NCBI GenBank assembly: GCA_945860955.1
Contig: CAMATH010000017.1
Location: 16,858 to 80,857 of the forward strand
DNA: 64,000 nucleotides
Origin: Planctomicrobium piriforme
GTDB taxonomy: Bacteria > Planctomycetota > Planctomycetia > Planctomycetales > Planctomycetaceae
Direction of reading: 5' to 3'
Shown here: positions 26,482 through 36,665 of the stretch, in pieces
Position numbering within the stretch: the first letter of the stretch is position 1
How the letters are laid out: every line of letters starts with the position of its first letter
Program-made: the position numbers and the translations under genes
The notes under the pieces: model-generated
Told to the model about the DNA's origin: nothing
What the model saw: only the letters and a program-made list of their open reading frames with translations
Databases searched by the model: none

Positions 26482-28969
26482 GTCGCCCCAGACGCTCGCT
26501 TTCTCCCTCATTCGCGGTTTCCTCGAGAAACGTGAGCGAGATTCGCAGTTCATGGTCCGAGGGATCGCGGGCGAGCAGTCTCTGAAAGAGCCATTCGATT
26601 CGTTGACGCGGATCGCCGCTCGCCTCGCGGAGCAACCGCCGGGCGATCGAAGCGGACTGTTCGACGACAAACGGGTGATTGAGCAGAGCCAGCGCCTGCG
26701 GCGCGACCGTGCTGGGAGTCCGCGCCCCGGTGACACTGCTGGGGTCGGCGAAGTCAAACGCTTCGAACAGGTCGGGAATGGCGTTGCGGAAAACCGGGAG
26801 ATAAACACTGCGACGCGTGCTGGTCAAAACGAACCCGTAGTCGGCATTGAGTGAGCGCGGATAGGTCGGTCCCCCCGACTCGTGCGACAGCTCGCCACTG
26901 GCGAGCAACATCCCGTCGCGCAATTCCTCGGCGTCGAGTCGGCGGTGCGCGTGGTGCCACAACAGCCGGTTGTCTGGGTCGATCGCTGTCCCGGTTGGAG
27001 AGTCGGCATCAGACAGTTGGTAAACGCGAGACAAGACGATCTGTCGAACCAGGCGTTTCGTCGACCATCCGTCGTCGACAAACGTTCGCGCCAGATGATC
27101 AAGCAACTCGGGATGGGTGGGGAGATCGCCGGTGGTGCCGAAGTTGTCAGTCGAACGGACCAATCCGCGTCCCAATAGCCAGTGCCAGACGCGATTCACA
27201 TAGACCCGCGCGACGAGAGGATTTTCGGGAGCAGCCAACCAGTCGGCGAGTTGCCGACGACCGCTTTCGCCAGGGGGAATGGATTGTGACGGAGTGTCAT
27301 TGACTGAAGTCACGCGTGAGAATTTTGGAAACCCGCGTGGCGCGACGGGACCACGACTGTGGACACTGCCCCGCAAATGGATGAATAGATCTTGCGGATC
27401 GGATTGCTCAACGATCGACATTGCCTTGGGCCGAACGGGGGCGTTCGCCTGCAGTTTCTTGAATTCCACTTCGAGATCACTCACCGCGGATCGGAGTCGG
27501 GTCAATTCCCGCTCGGCTTCCGGCGACGTGGGTGGCACCTCCGCATTTGGTTTCGTTACAGCGGCGGGGGAGTCGGCCTCCGCCACGACCGGCAGGAACT
27601 GGACGGCGTCGGCGACCACGTGCCCCTTCGTTTCGGTGTTGCCGACGATCACATACCCTGCCCCGTTCGCCTCAAAGCGGAACTTGCCGAGAGAAATCCA
27701 GACGCGGTCAATGGGAGGTGCCTTTTGCTGATCGACAAAAACGGTCTGTTCTCCATCGGCGCTGAAGACGGTCACCGGCGCGCGCGGAGTGCGGTTACCC
27801 CCGGGCGTGTACGCGAAGCGGACTTCGTATTGCCCCGCATTTGGAATGTCGGGCTGAAACGTGAGACTCTTGTCCCCCTTGCCCGAATCCTGGTCATGCA
27901 GATAGCCGTCACCAACGTAGGGGGAGACGCTGGTGGATTGCGTCCATTCCCCGACTTTTCGGGCTTTCGAATCGTCAATCACGATTCCGGGCAGTTTGGA
28001 AACGGCGATCGACTTCACAGTCGCGGCATCGTTCGTCACTTTCGCGAGCGCATTCTTCGCCGCGTCGAGCCGGGCTTTCACCGCAGCAAGTTCCGCATCA
28101 AACTGAGCGAGTGGTGCCTCCTGTTCGGGTTCGAGGGGCAACGGAACTTCGAGCCATTTGGAAACGTTTTCATGCGCCAGCGCCTTCGCCCCTTTCAGGA
28201 TGCCCGCCAATCCGTAGTACTCCGCAGTCGAAATCGGATCGAACTTGTGATCGTGACAACGGGCGCACGCGAGTGTCTGTCCCAGGAACCCGCGACCGAT
28301 GAGATCAAGCTGATCGTCGATCAGATCCATTTCGAGTTGCGGCTTGTCTTGTTCCTCGAGATTGGTGTTCCCGAGCATCAGGACCGTGGTGGCGACCAGA
28401 CGTCGACGGCGATCTTCCAGCGTGTTCGACGGGAGCAGATCTCCCGCGATTTGTTCCCGCACGAATTGATCGTACGGCAGGTCGGCGTTGAACGCGTCAA
28501 TGACATAGTCGCGATATCGCCACGCCTCGGGAAAAATGAAGCCACGGAGCGTCAACGACTCGGCGAACCGGGCGACGTCGAGCCAATGACGCCCCCAGCG
28601 TTGACCAAACCGAGGATCGGCGAGCATGCGGTCGACGGTTCGCTCAAGCGCGTCGGGCCGATCATCGGCGAGAAACGTGGCGAGATCGGCCGGTTCAGGA
28701 GGCAATCCCCACAGGTCAAACGACAGTCGGCGATACAGCGTGCGATGGTCGGCTGCCGCGACCGGTTCGACTTCTTCCTCTTCCAGCCTGTTCAGCACGA
28801 ATCGATCGATCGAACTGACTGGCCAATGGAGGTTGCGAACGTGCGGAGTCGCCGGGTGCCCCAACGGGACGTAGGCCCAATGCACATCCGGCTCAGCCGT
28901 TAGGCCGGTGGTGGCCAGCGCGATCCAGGAGTACAACACGCTGGCAGTACGAAGAATGCAGTTCGACAT
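26435..28969 (-). CDS. secreted PSD1 protein (DUF1549-golvesin-like-DUF1553)
   Basis: This 844-residue secreted protein has a short signal peptide (SVLYSWIALATTGLTA), an N-terminal DUF1549 domain with the CxxCH motif CARCHDHKFDPI, a coiled region, an inserted beta-sandwich resembling golvesin/xanthan-lyase C-terminal domains (residues about 370-465, GYVIVGNTETKGHVVADAV) and a C-terminal DUF1553 domain. Unlike the PSD1 protein at 5975-9475 it lacks the N-terminal PSCyt1 domain and carries a different inserted domain. It lies 29 bases downstream of the TIGR03067 gene in the same direction, suggesting an operon. The biochemical role is unknown; haem binding is suggested only by the motif. Confidence 0.92.
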   Translation of the reverse strand: MSNCILRTASVLYSWIALATTGLTAEPDVHWAYVPLGHPATPHVRNLHWPVSSIDRFVLNRLEEEEVEPVAAADHRTLYRRLSFDLWGLPPEPADLATFLADDRPDALERTVDRMLADPRFGQRWGRHWLDVARFAESLTLRGFIFPEAWRYRDYVIDAFNADLPYDQFVREQIAGDLLPSNTLEDRRRRLVATTVLMLGNTNLEEQDKPQLEMDLIDDQLDLIGRGFLGQTLACARCHDHKFDPISTAEYYGLAGILKGAKALAHENVSKWLEVPLPLEPEQEAPLAQFDAELAAVKARLDAAKNALAKVTNDAATVKSIAVSKLPGIVIDDSKARKVGEWTQSTSVSPYVGDGYLHDQDSGKGDKSLTFQPDIPNAGQYEVRFAYTPGGNRTPRAPVTVFSADGEQTVFVDQQKAPPIDRVWISLGKFRFEANGAGYVIVGNTETKGHVVADAVQFLPVVAEADSPAAVTKPNAEVPPTSPEAERELTRLRSAVSDLEVEFKKLQANAPVRPKAMSIVEQSDPQDLFIHLRGSVHSRGPVAPRGFPKFSRVTSVNDTPSQSIPPGESGRRQLADWLAAPENPLVARVYVNRVWHWLLGRGLVRSTDNFGTTGDLPTHPELLDHLARTFVDDGWSTKRLVRQIVLSRVYQLSDADSPTGTAIDPDNRLLWHHAHRRLDAEELRDGMLLASGELSHESGGPTYPRSLNADYGFVLTSTRRSVYLPVFRNAIPDLFEAFDFADPSSVTGARTPSTVAPQALALLNHPFVVEQSASIARRLLREASGDPRQRIEWLFQRLLARDPSDHELRISLTFLEETANEGESERLGRLIQSVLGTIEFRYVR

Positions 28970-28998
28970 GCTGGCGAGTCCAACGCATCAGGTGTGGC

Positions 28999-29853
28999 TC
29001 AGCGTTTTTCGCGCTGGAGAATGTACAATGACTGCTCCGAGTTTTCGTCTGCCGAGAAATCCACGGGACGAATCCCGTCAACTCCGAGGCAGATTTTCAA
29101 AGTGTCTCCATCTCGGCGGTAGATTCCCCGCTGAATCTCGTCCTTGTTGTCGCCATCGGCATGAATCATGTCAAATTGGGCGGGGTGCAATTTGGGATTG
29201 AGTTTGACGATGTAGTTCGTGAATCCGGGCTCACCGGGAACGAATGCCAGTTTGTCGCCGACGAAAACCAGCTTGAGAACCATCAACTCCGCAGGTGCTG
29301 CCGTTCCATTCGAAACGAGCGACGTGAGCTTCCAAACTCCCTGAATCCCCGCTTTCTCTTTTCGAACCGGATCTCTGTCCGTCGGCGTTTCCACGGAAAA
29401 CACAAACTGGGGATCACCAATCCGGACGACCGTGGGGGCAGTTTTGTAGATCGCGAACGTGACACTCTTCTTGTAGCGGACGGGCCCCACCGAGATCTGG
29501 GAAAGCACCACTTCGGAACCGTCCCGGTTCAACTTCCACTGACCGCTGACCTCGTCGGCTTCGATCTTTTCCCCCACCAGTTGTTCCAGCAACGGAGCGG
29601 GAATTGGTCCCTTGCCACTGGCGATTACAAAATCCGTCTCGGTGAAAACCCACTGAAAGTCCGCAGTATGGGACTTCTTGTCGGGGGTGAAATAGTGATT
29701 GAAACTCAGATTCCGGACCGCTTTGGCGGTGACGGGGCCGTAATCACCTTGAGCCCAAACCGAACCGGTGCCGACCGCGAACACGGCCAATGCCACGAAC
29801 GCTAACAGTGCAAATCGCAAATAGCCGCAACCGTCCACCGATCTGGTCATCAT
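28999..29853 (-). CDS. TIGR03067-domain secreted protein
   Basis: The product of about 284 residues has a signal peptide (LLAFVALAVFAVGTGSVWA) and a C-terminal TIGR03067 domain, a lipocalin-like module abundant in Planctomycetota (IQGVWKLTSLVSNG, GIYRRDGDTLKICLG and the RPVDFSADENS ending). The N-terminal half looks like a diverged copy (WVFTETDFVIASG, SGQWKLNRDGSEV). The start at 29853 is preceded by GGAGTTGGG; a second ATG follows directly and either could be used. The ligand and role are unknown. It is followed by the PSD1 gene and preceded by carB on the same strand. Confidence 0.82.
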   Translation of the reverse strand: MMTRSVDGCGYLRFALLAFVALAVFAVGTGSVWAQGDYGPVTAKAVRNLSFNHYFTPDKKSHTADFQWVFTETDFVIASGKGPIPAPLLEQLVGEKIEADEVSGQWKLNRDGSEVVLSQISVGPVRYKKSVTFAIYKTAPTVVRIGDPQFVFSVETPTDRDPVRKEKAGIQGVWKLTSLVSNGTAAPAELMVLKLVFVGDKLAFVPGEPGFTNYIVKLNPKLHPAQFDMIHADGDNKDEIQRGIYRRDGDTLKICLGVDGIRPVDFSADENSEQSLYILQREKR

Positions 29854-29943
29854 TCCCAACTCCGCGAGAGAGTTTTCAAATCCGCGACACACCGGGCCGA
29901 GAGAGACCTCTGAGGGAACCTTCTCGCAACGGCACAGTCGACT

Positions 29944-32900
29944 TCACTCCATTCCGAGCCATTCCTGCAACGACCGCACATCCTGCACCGGGCTTTCCGC
30001 GAGCGCCTCGATCGCTTGAACGGCGGCGATGCATCCCGCCAGAGTCGTGACGCACGGGACACCATGTGCTACGGCCGAAGAGCGAATCTTTCCTTCGTCG
30101 GTTCGCGCCCCCTTGCCGCACGGGGTGTTGAAGATCACCTGGATCTCGCCATTCGCGAGGAAATCGAGCAGATTGGGGCGACCTTCCTGCAACTTGCGAA
30201 TCGATTCGATCGCGATCCCCGCATCACGCAAAATCCGGGCCGTTCCCGAGGTTCCCCGCAGCCGGAATCCCAATCGCTGCAACGTTTTGGCCGACTCGAT
30301 GAACGCCCCCTTGTCGGTTTTGGCCAGACTGATGAACACGGTGCCTTTGGTCGGGAGGGCGTTGCCGGCGGCGACTTGGCTCTTGGCGAACGCGATTTCA
30401 AACCGCCGATCGATCCCCATCACCTCCCCGGTCGAACGCATTTCGGGGCCTAGAATGATGTCGACGCCGGCGAATTTGACGAACGGAAACACGCTTTCCT
30501 TCACCGACGTGTAAGCGGGCCAGGCTTCCTTTGTCACCCCCTGCTCCCGCAACGTGACCCCCGCCATGATCTTGGCCGCGATTTTGGGGAGCGGAACACC
30601 AGTTGCTTTCGCCACAAACGGACTGGTACGGCTCGCCCGGGGATTCACTTCGAGAACATAGACCTGCTGCTGCCCGTCGACCTCCTTGACGGCGAACTGA
30701 ATGTTCATCAGTCCGCGGACGTTGAGCGCCTTCGCCAGCGAGTAGGTCGCCTGACGAATTTCTGCGATCGTTGACTCGGGAAGTGAATAGGGGGGCAGCG
30801 CGCACGCCGAATCTCCCGAGTGGACCCCCGCCTGTTCGACGTGTTGCATTATGCCGCCGATGATGGTGAGTTCACCGTCGGCCATTGCATCGACGTCGAC
30901 CTCGCTGGCATCCTCCAGGAATTTGTCGATCAGAACGGGATGGTCGGGAGAAGCTTCGACCGCCTTCGTCATGTAGTTGACGAGCGTCGCCTCGTCGTAA
31001 CAGATCTCCATCGCCCGCCCACCGAGAACGTAGCTGGGACGAACGAGAATCGGGTAGCCAATTTTTTGTGCCGCCAGACGGGCCGCTTCCACATTCGTGG
31101 CCGTGCCGTTCGGCGGCTGGCGCAGCCGGAGTTTCTCAATAATCGCCTGGAATCGCTGCCGATCTTCGGCGGCATCTATCATATCGGGACTGGTCCCGAC
31201 GATCTTGACACCAGCGGCCTCCAGCCCGCGTGCGAGGTTCAGGGGCGTCTGTCCGCCAAACTGCACGATGACGCCGTCGGGATTCAACCGGTCACAAATG
31301 TTGAGGACGTCTTCGGTGGTCAGCGGCTCAAAGAACAACAGGTCCGAAGTGTCATAGTCGGTCGACACCGTTTCGGGATTGGAATTGACCATGATGCTCT
31401 CCACGCCAAGTTCGCGCAGTGCGAACGACGCCTGACAACAACAGTAATCGAATTCAATCCCCTGGCCGATGCGATTGGGCCCCCCGCCAAGAATCATGAT
31501 CCGCCGCTTGCCGGGTGGGGCCGGCGGGGGCGACTCGTCTTCCGACTCGTAGGTCGAATAGTAGTACGGGGTGAACGCCTCGAACTCGGCGGCGCAGGTG
31601 TCGACTTGCTTAAAGACCGCTTCGATTCCCCGCGATTTCCGGTACTTGCGGACGCCCATTTCGTCCGAATCCCACCACCACGCGAGTTGCCGGTCGGAAT
31701 ATCCGGCCCGCTTCGCGCGGCGGAGCAGATCGTCACCAACAAGCTCCAGACGCTCGATTTGCGCAATCTCGGACTCGAACTGAACCAGTTCTTCAATGTG
31801 CTGCAGGAACCAGCGGTCGATGTTCGAAAGCTGGTACACCTGGTCGACGGTCATCCCCGCTTTGAATGCGTAGCGGATGTAGAAGATTCGTTCGGCGTTG
31901 GGAGTCGCCAATTTGTTTTCGATCTCATCGAAGGTGGGCTGTTGGTCGGTGCCCCACAGATCCTTCTTTCCCCCGCCGAGACCGAAATGACCGATTTCCA
32001 ACCCGCGAATCGCCTTCTGCAACGACTCCTTAAACGTTCGCCCGATCGCCATCGTTTCGCCGACCGACTTCATCTGCACCGTGAGTACCGGGTCAGCTTC
32101 GGGGAATTTTTCGAAAGTCCAGCGTGGGAACTTCGTCACGACGTAGTCGATCGTCGGCTCGAAACAGGCGAGCGTCTCTCGGGTGATGTCGTTCGGGATC
32201 TCATCCAGTCGGTATCCCACCGCCAACTTCGCCGCGATTTTCGCGATGGGAAAACCGGTCGCTTTCGAGGCGAGAGCGCTCGAACGGCTGACGCGGGGAT
32301 TCATTTCGATCACGACCATCCGTCCGGTCTGGGGATGAATCGCGAACTGCACATTGGAGCCGCCCGTTTCGACGCCGATCTCACGCATGACGTTGATCGT
32401 CGCGTCACGCATCAACTGGTATTCTTTGTCGGTAAGGGTTTGCGCCGGGGCGACAGTGATTGAATCCCCGGTATGCACCCCCATCGGGTCGAAATTCTCG
32501 ATGGAACAGATGATGACGACGTTGTCGGCGACATCGCGCATCACCTCCATCTCGTACTCTTTCCACCCGATCACCGATTCTTCCAGCAGCACCTCGCTGA
32601 CAGGGGACATCGCCAGTCCGTGCGCGATCTTGCTTTCGAACTCGTCCCGGTTGTAAGCGATGCCCCCCCCTGCCCCGCCCAACGTGAAGCTCGCCCGGAT
32701 GATGACTGGCAGCCCCAATTCCCTGAGCGCCGCTCGCCCCTCGTCCATTGTGCGCACCGTCACGCTGCGGGGGACGTCGAGACCGATTTTCACCATCGCC
32801 CGCTTAAACGAATCGCGCCCTTCCGCCTTTTCAATGACCTCCTGCTTGGCACCGATCAACTCGCAATTGTACTTCGCCAGAATCCCCCGTTTGGCCAATT

Positions 32901-33201
32901 CCATCGCCGTGTTGAGGCCGGTTTGCCCCCCCAACGTCGGCAACAGCGCATCGGGGCGCTCGCGTTCAATGATCTTTTCGACGTATTGCCAGGTGATCGG
33001 CTCAATGTACGTCCGACGCGCCGTTTCCGGGTCGGTCATAATCGTCGCCGGATTTGAATTCACCAGAACGACGTCGTATCCCTCTTCACGCAGCGCCTTG
33101 CAGGCCTGCGTGCCCGAATAGTCGAACTCGCACGCCTGTCCGATCACAATCGGGCCAGAGCCAATGATGAGGATCTTGTGAATATCAGTTCGGCGGGGCA
33201 C
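29944..33201 (-). CDS. carB: carbamoyl-phosphate synthase large subunit
   Basis: This 1085-residue full-length CarB makes carbamoyl phosphate from bicarbonate, ammonia and two ATP for pyrimidine and arginine synthesis. Two homologous ATP-grasp halves are visible, each opening with a nucleotide-fold motif: [20 protein letters not shown] in the first and [20 protein letters not shown] in the second. The C-terminal methylglyoxal-synthase-like allosteric domain includes [19 protein letters not shown]. The frame begins with GTG at 33201. The small subunit gene carA is not in the window, so the complex is encoded at separate sites. Confidence 0.98.
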   Translation of the reverse strand: MPRRTDIHKILIIGSGPIVIGQACEFDYSGTQACKALREEGYDVVLVNSNPATIMTDPETARRTYIEPITWQYVEKIIERERPDALLPTLGGQTGLNTAMELAKRGILAKYNCELIGAKQEVIEKAEGRDSFKRAMVKIGLDVPRSVTVRTMDEGRAALRELGLPVIIRASFTLGGAGGGIAYNRDEFESKIAHGLAMSPVSEVLLEESVIGWKEYEMEVMRDVADNVVIICSIENFDPMGVHTGDSITVAPAQTLTDKEYQLMRDATINVMREIGVETGGSNVQFAIHPQTGRMVVIEMNPRVSRSSALASKATGFPIAKIAAKLAVGYRLDEIPNDITRETLACFEPTIDYVVTKFPRWTFEKFPEADPVLTVQMKSVGETMAIGRTFKESLQKAIRGLEIGHFGLGGGKKDLWGTDQQPTFDEIENKLATPNAERIFYIRYAFKAGMTVDQVYQLSNIDRWFLQHIEELVQFESEIAQIERLELVGDDLLRRAKRAGYSDRQLAWWWDSDEMGVRKYRKSRGIEAVFKQVDTCAAEFEAFTPYYYSTYESEDESPPPAPPGKRRIMILGGGPNRIGQGIEFDYCCCQASFALRELGVESIMVNSNPETVSTDYDTSDLLFFEPLTTEDVLNICDRLNPDGVIVQFGGQTPLNLARGLEAAGVKIVGTSPDMIDAAEDRQRFQAIIEKLRLRQPPNGTATNVEAARLAAQKIGYPILVRPSYVLGGRAMEICYDEATLVNYMTKAVEASPDHPVLIDKFLEDASEVDVDAMADGELTIIGGIMQHVEQAGVHSGDSACALPPYSLPESTIAEIRQATYSLAKALNVRGLMNIQFAVKEVDGQQQVYVLEVNPRASRTSPFVAKATGVPLPKIAAKIMAGVTLREQGVTKEAWPAYTSVKESVFPFVKFAGVDIILGPEMRSTGEVMGIDRRFEIAFAKSQVAAGNALPTKGTVFISLAKTDKGAFIESAKTLQRLGFRLRGTSGTARILRDAGIAIESIRKLQEGRPNLLDFLANGEIQVIFNTPCGKGARTDEGKIRSSAVAHGVPCVTTLAGCIAAVQAIEALAESPVQDVRSLQEWLGME

Positions 33202-33614
33202 TTCGGAACTTCGTCGTTGGACAGCAAGGCAGGACCAGTGAGCCGACCGAGTGTCGTTAACGGAAGTTCAATCGACGGCGCAGACCCCGATCCCAAGACT
33301 GCCCGCACGCGGGAGGGGCGACTTCCGGTTCGGCGCGAAACGCGAACCAGAATCGTATCGGAAAGGTCTGGCGCGACGGTGTTTCCGGCGGACCGCCAGC
33401 GGCTCGAAACTGCCGAATGTTAGCAGTTTGTTAGGGATGCGGAAAGGCAGTCGCGCGGATGAGATTTTTCCCCGGCGTTGACGTATGGCATCACGGGGGT
33501 GTAGGTTGCGGAAGCTACGAACGCGATCTGGCTTGATTAAGCTGGCTGGCGGCTGACACCGCCCCGCTCGCCAGAGAATTCCTTTGTCACCCGGTTCAGG
33601 ATTGTGGACGCCGA
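33202..33614. other. divergent intergenic region between carB and the peptide transporter
   Basis: No gene is supported here. On the plus strand TTGACG (33478-33483) and TAGGTT (33502-33507), 18 bases apart, are a weak promoter candidate for the transporter. No clear carB promoter was found by eye. Confidence 0.35.
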
Positions 33615-35030
33615 ATGTCGAAGCCGAAATTTCTGACCGCCCCCGTCGCTTCCGAAAAGATGCCGGGTGGCATTCCGTTCATTATCGGCAACGAGACGGC
33701 CGAACGCTTCAGTTTCTATGGGATGAAGGCCATTCTGGTGGCGTTCATGACCAAATTTCTGGTCGACGCGGCGGGCAATCCCGCCCCCATGAGCGACGAC
33801 AACGCCAAAGCCTACTACCACCAGTTCGTGGCGGCGGCGTACTTCTTCCCGTTGCTCGGCGGCCCGATCGCCGACATGTTTCTCGGCAAGTATCGCACCA
33901 TCATCTGGCTGTCGATCGTGTACTGCCTGGGACATTTGGCGCTGGCACTTGACGACACCCGTCTCGGGTTGCTGGCTGGCCTGTCACTGATCGCTCTGGG
34001 AACCGGGGCGATCAAGCCCTGCGTCTCGGCGCACGTCGGGGACCAGTTCGGCAAATCGAACGCCCACAAACTTGAGAAAGTATTCGGTTGGTTTTACGTG
34101 GCAATCAACGTCGGGGCGTTTGTTTCGTCGTTGTTGACTCCGTGGCTGCTCAAGGAATTCCCCACCTGGTTGAAGACGAATTATCCACAATTCGCGCCGA
34201 CCGATCCTGCGGCCTTGAGTCGACTCGGGCCGCACGTCGCGTTTGGCGTTCCCGGCGTCTTGATGCTCCTGGCGACGCTGATTTTCTGGCTGGGTCGCAA
34301 CCGTTATGTCCACGTCCCGCCGCGCGGTGTGCCGGCGGTGATGTCGTCGCTGAAGGGGGAAGGGGGAAAAGCCCTGTTGCGGCTCATCCCGTTGTATTGC
34401 TTCATCGCGGTCTTCTGGGCGCTGTACGACCAGACGGGCGCGGCGTGGGTATTGCAGGCCGAGAAAATGGATCGAAATTGGCTGGGGATCCTCTGGGATG
34501 AATCGCAGGTCCAGGCGATCAATCCCGCGTTGATCCTGGCCTACGTCCCGTTGTTCAGTTTTGTGATTTTCCCGACGATCCAGAAGTTCGTGAACTTCAA
34601 ATCGATGGCCCGCGTCGCCGTCGGCCTGTTTCTGATGGTCGCGGCGTTTGGCATCACCGCGATCGCGCAAGACAAGCTCGACGCGGCGCACACGGTCAGC
34701 ATCGAATGGCAACTGGTCGCCTATCTCATCATTACCGCCGCCGAGGTTCTGGTGTCGGTCACGTGTCTGGAATTCTCGTACACCCAGGCACCGGTTGAGG
34801 TGAAGTCGTTCATCATGGCGATGTATCTGGCGTCGGTGGGGGTGGGGAACGAAATGACCGCGATCATCAACAAGTTCATTCAGAATGCCGACGGGACTTC
34901 GAAGTTGCCCGGAGCGTCGTATTTCTGGTTCTTCACCTGGTCGATGCTGGTGACCGCGTTCCTGTTTCTGCCGATCGCGTATTTCTACCGTGAGAAGGCG
35001 TACATTCAGGAAGAACAGCCCAGCGCGTGA
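33615..35030 (+). CDS. POT/PTR2-family proton-dependent oligopeptide transporter
   Basis: This 471-residue MFS-type membrane protein takes up di- and tripeptides with protons. The N-terminal [11 protein letters not shown] is the ExxERFxYYG motif used for proton coupling, and [18 protein letters not shown] is the second PTR2 signature. Multiple membrane spans follow, with the C-terminal domain containing [17 protein letters not shown]. Its TGA overlaps the ATG of the CoA-transferase gene by one base, so translation is coupled. Link to amino-acid or peptide catabolism is inference. Confidence 0.95.
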   Translation: MSKPKFLTAPVASEKMPGGIPFIIGNETAERFSFYGMKAILVAFMTKFLVDAAGNPAPMSDDNAKAYYHQFVAAAYFFPLLGGPIADMFLGKYRTIIWLSIVYCLGHLALALDDTRLGLLAGLSLIALGTGAIKPCVSAHVGDQFGKSNAHKLEKVFGWFYVAINVGAFVSSLLTPWLLKEFPTWLKTNYPQFAPTDPAALSRLGPHVAFGVPGVLMLLATLIFWLGRNRYVHVPPRGVPAVMSSLKGEGGKALLRLIPLYCFIAVFWALYDQTGAAWVLQAEKMDRNWLGILWDESQVQAINPALILAYVPLFSFVIFPTIQKFVNFKSMARVAVGLFLMVAAFGITAIAQDKLDAAHTVSIEWQLVAYLIITAAEVLVSVTCLEFSYTQAPVEVKSFIMAMYLASVGVGNEMTAIINKFIQNADGTSKLPGASYFWFFTWSMLVTAFLFLPIAYFYREKAYIQEEQPSA

Positions 35031-36577
35031 TGCAATCGCCCCGTGACGCCAAACTCTGCTCGGCCGATGAGGCTGTGGCACGGATTGCCGACGGTCGGAC
35101 GGTCGCTTCCGGGGGATTCGTCGGTGCGGCACATCCCGAAGCGCTCACCGCCGCTCTGGAACGTCGATTCCTCGCGACCGGTTCCCCGCGCGGACTCTCC
35201 TTGATTTACGGCGCGGGGCAGGGAGATGGCAAATCACGCGGCATGAACCACCTGGCGCACGAGAGATTGATCTCGCGCGCCATCGGCGGGCATTGGGGAC
35301 TGGCTCCCGGTCTGGGCCGACTGGCGCTGGCCGGAAAAATCGCTGCCTACAATTTTCCGCAGGGGGTCATCTGCCAGCTCTTCCGCGATATCGCCGCCGG
35401 CCGGCCGGGGTGCATCACCCACGTCGGGCTGGGGACATTTATCGACCCCATCCACGGCGGAGGTCGGCTGAACGACCAGACGCCGGACGACCTGGTTGAA
35501 AGGGTGGAACTCGGCGGTCGCACCTGGCTCTGGTACAAGGCGTTGCCGATCCATGTCGGTCTGATTCGCGCGTCGGCGGCCGACCCGTGGGGCAACCTGT
35601 CGATGGAAGACGAAGCGATTGTTGGAGAGGTGCTGCCGATCGCGCAGGCGGCGCACAACTGCGGCGGCATCGTGCTCGCCCAGGTGAAACGACTGCTCGA
35701 CGAGCCGTTGCCCCCTCAGCGGGTGCGCGTTCCGGGAATTCTCGTGGACCGGATCGTGGTGGCCGAACCGCACGAACAGGAACAGACGTTTGGTGAAGCG
35801 TTCAATCCGGAATACTGCTCTCCGGCCCCATGGTCCCCGATAGGACGGGACGGTGGAGGCGGGTCACCACGCGCTCCGATGCGGTTGGACGAGCGGCGGA
35901 TCATCGCCGAGCGGGCGTGTGATGAACTGCGGGATGGCGCGATTGTGAACCTGGGAATCGGGATGCCGGAGGGGATCGCGCGCGTGGCGGCCGAGCGGGG
36001 TCTGCTGGACCGGGTGACGCTGACGGTCGAAAGCGGTCCGATCGGGGGAATGCCGGCGGGGGGGCTGAGTTTTGGGGCCGCCCATTTTCCTCAGGCGATT
36101 GTCGATCAGCCGGCCCAGTTCGATTTCTACGACGGACGCGGACTGGACTTCGCGGCGTTGGGGGCGGCGCAGGTCGACGCGTCGGGAAATGTGAACGTCG
36201 GCCGATTCGGAACGCGGTTCGCCGGCGTGGGGGGATTCGTGAACATCACGCAGACCGCGAAACGGCTGGTGTTTTGTGGCACACTGACGGCGGGGGGCCT
36301 GGAGGTCCGCGTCGAGGATGGTCGGCTGGAAATCGTGCGGGAAGGCTCGGTCCGGAAGTTCGTTCCCAAAGTCGAATTGCTGACGTTCAGCGCCGAGCGC
36401 AGCCGCCAGATCGGCCAGGAGGTGTTGTACGTCACTGAGCGGGCGGTATTCCGCCTGGGAACCGACGGCTTGGAACTGATCGAAGTTGCCCCAGGAATTG
36501 ATGTGGAATCCCAGATTATCAGGCAGATGGGATTCCGGCCGCGTGTTTCCGGTGTCAAACCGATGCGCGGATTTTAG
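35030..36577 (+). CDS. family I CoA-transferase (YdiF/propionate CoA-transferase type, alpha and beta fused)
   Basis: This 515-residue fused CoA-transferase moves CoA between short acyl groups. Both halves are present: the N-terminal part ([39 protein letters not shown]) and the C-terminal part with the catalytic glutamate Glu334 in [15 protein letters not shown], followed by [15 protein letters not shown] and GNVNVGRFG. The position of this Glu matches the thioester-forming residue of YdiF-like enzymes. The acyl substrate (acetate, propionate, butyrate or acetoacetate) cannot be told from sequence. The ATG overlaps the stop of the peptide transporter (TGATG), so the two gene products are made together. 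Confidence 0.93.
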   Translation: MQSPRDAKLCSADEAVARIADGRTVASGGFVGAAHPEALTAALERRFLATGSPRGLSLIYGAGQGDGKSRGMNHLAHERLISRAIGGHWGLAPGLGRLALAGKIAAYNFPQGVICQLFRDIAAGRPGCITHVGLGTFIDPIHGGGRLNDQTPDDLVERVELGGRTWLWYKALPIHVGLIRASAADPWGNLSMEDEAIVGEVLPIAQAAHNCGGIVLAQVKRLLDEPLPPQRVRVPGILVDRIVVAEPHEQEQTFGEAFNPEYCSPAPWSPIGRDGGGGSPRAPMRLDERRIIAERACDELRDGAIVNLGIGMPEGIARVAAERGLLDRVTLTVESGPIGGMPAGGLSFGAAHFPQAIVDQPAQFDFYDGRGLDFAALGAAQVDASGNVNVGRFGTRFAGVGGFVNITQTAKRLVFCGTLTAGGLEVRVEDGRLEIVREGSVRKFVPKVELLTFSAERSRQIGQEVLYVTERAVFRLGTDGLELIEVAPGIDVESQIIRQMGFRPRVSGVKPMRGF

Positions 36578-36609
36578 AGTTCGTGCCAGACCTTGCGTCC
36601 TTCGGTCCT

Positions 36610-36638
36610 GACCGGTGGCCGACATCTGGAAACCGGTC
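36610..36638. terminator. candidate hairpin between convergent CoA-transferase and dxs genes
   Basis: GACCGGT (36610-36616) pairs with ACCGGTC (36632-36638) across a 15-base loop, in the 88-base gap between two stop codons. No strong U-run follows, so the assignment is weak. Confidence 0.25.
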
Positions 36639-36665
36639 AAGTTTGCGCGACGAAAAAAGACCCTG

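Noticed and set aside
27392..28903. Plus-strand open frame of 503 codons
   Set aside because: Antisense to the PSD1 gene; composition is that of a shadow frame.
30820..32463. Plus-strand open frame of 547 codons
   Set aside because: Antisense to carB; the product has no recognisable motif.
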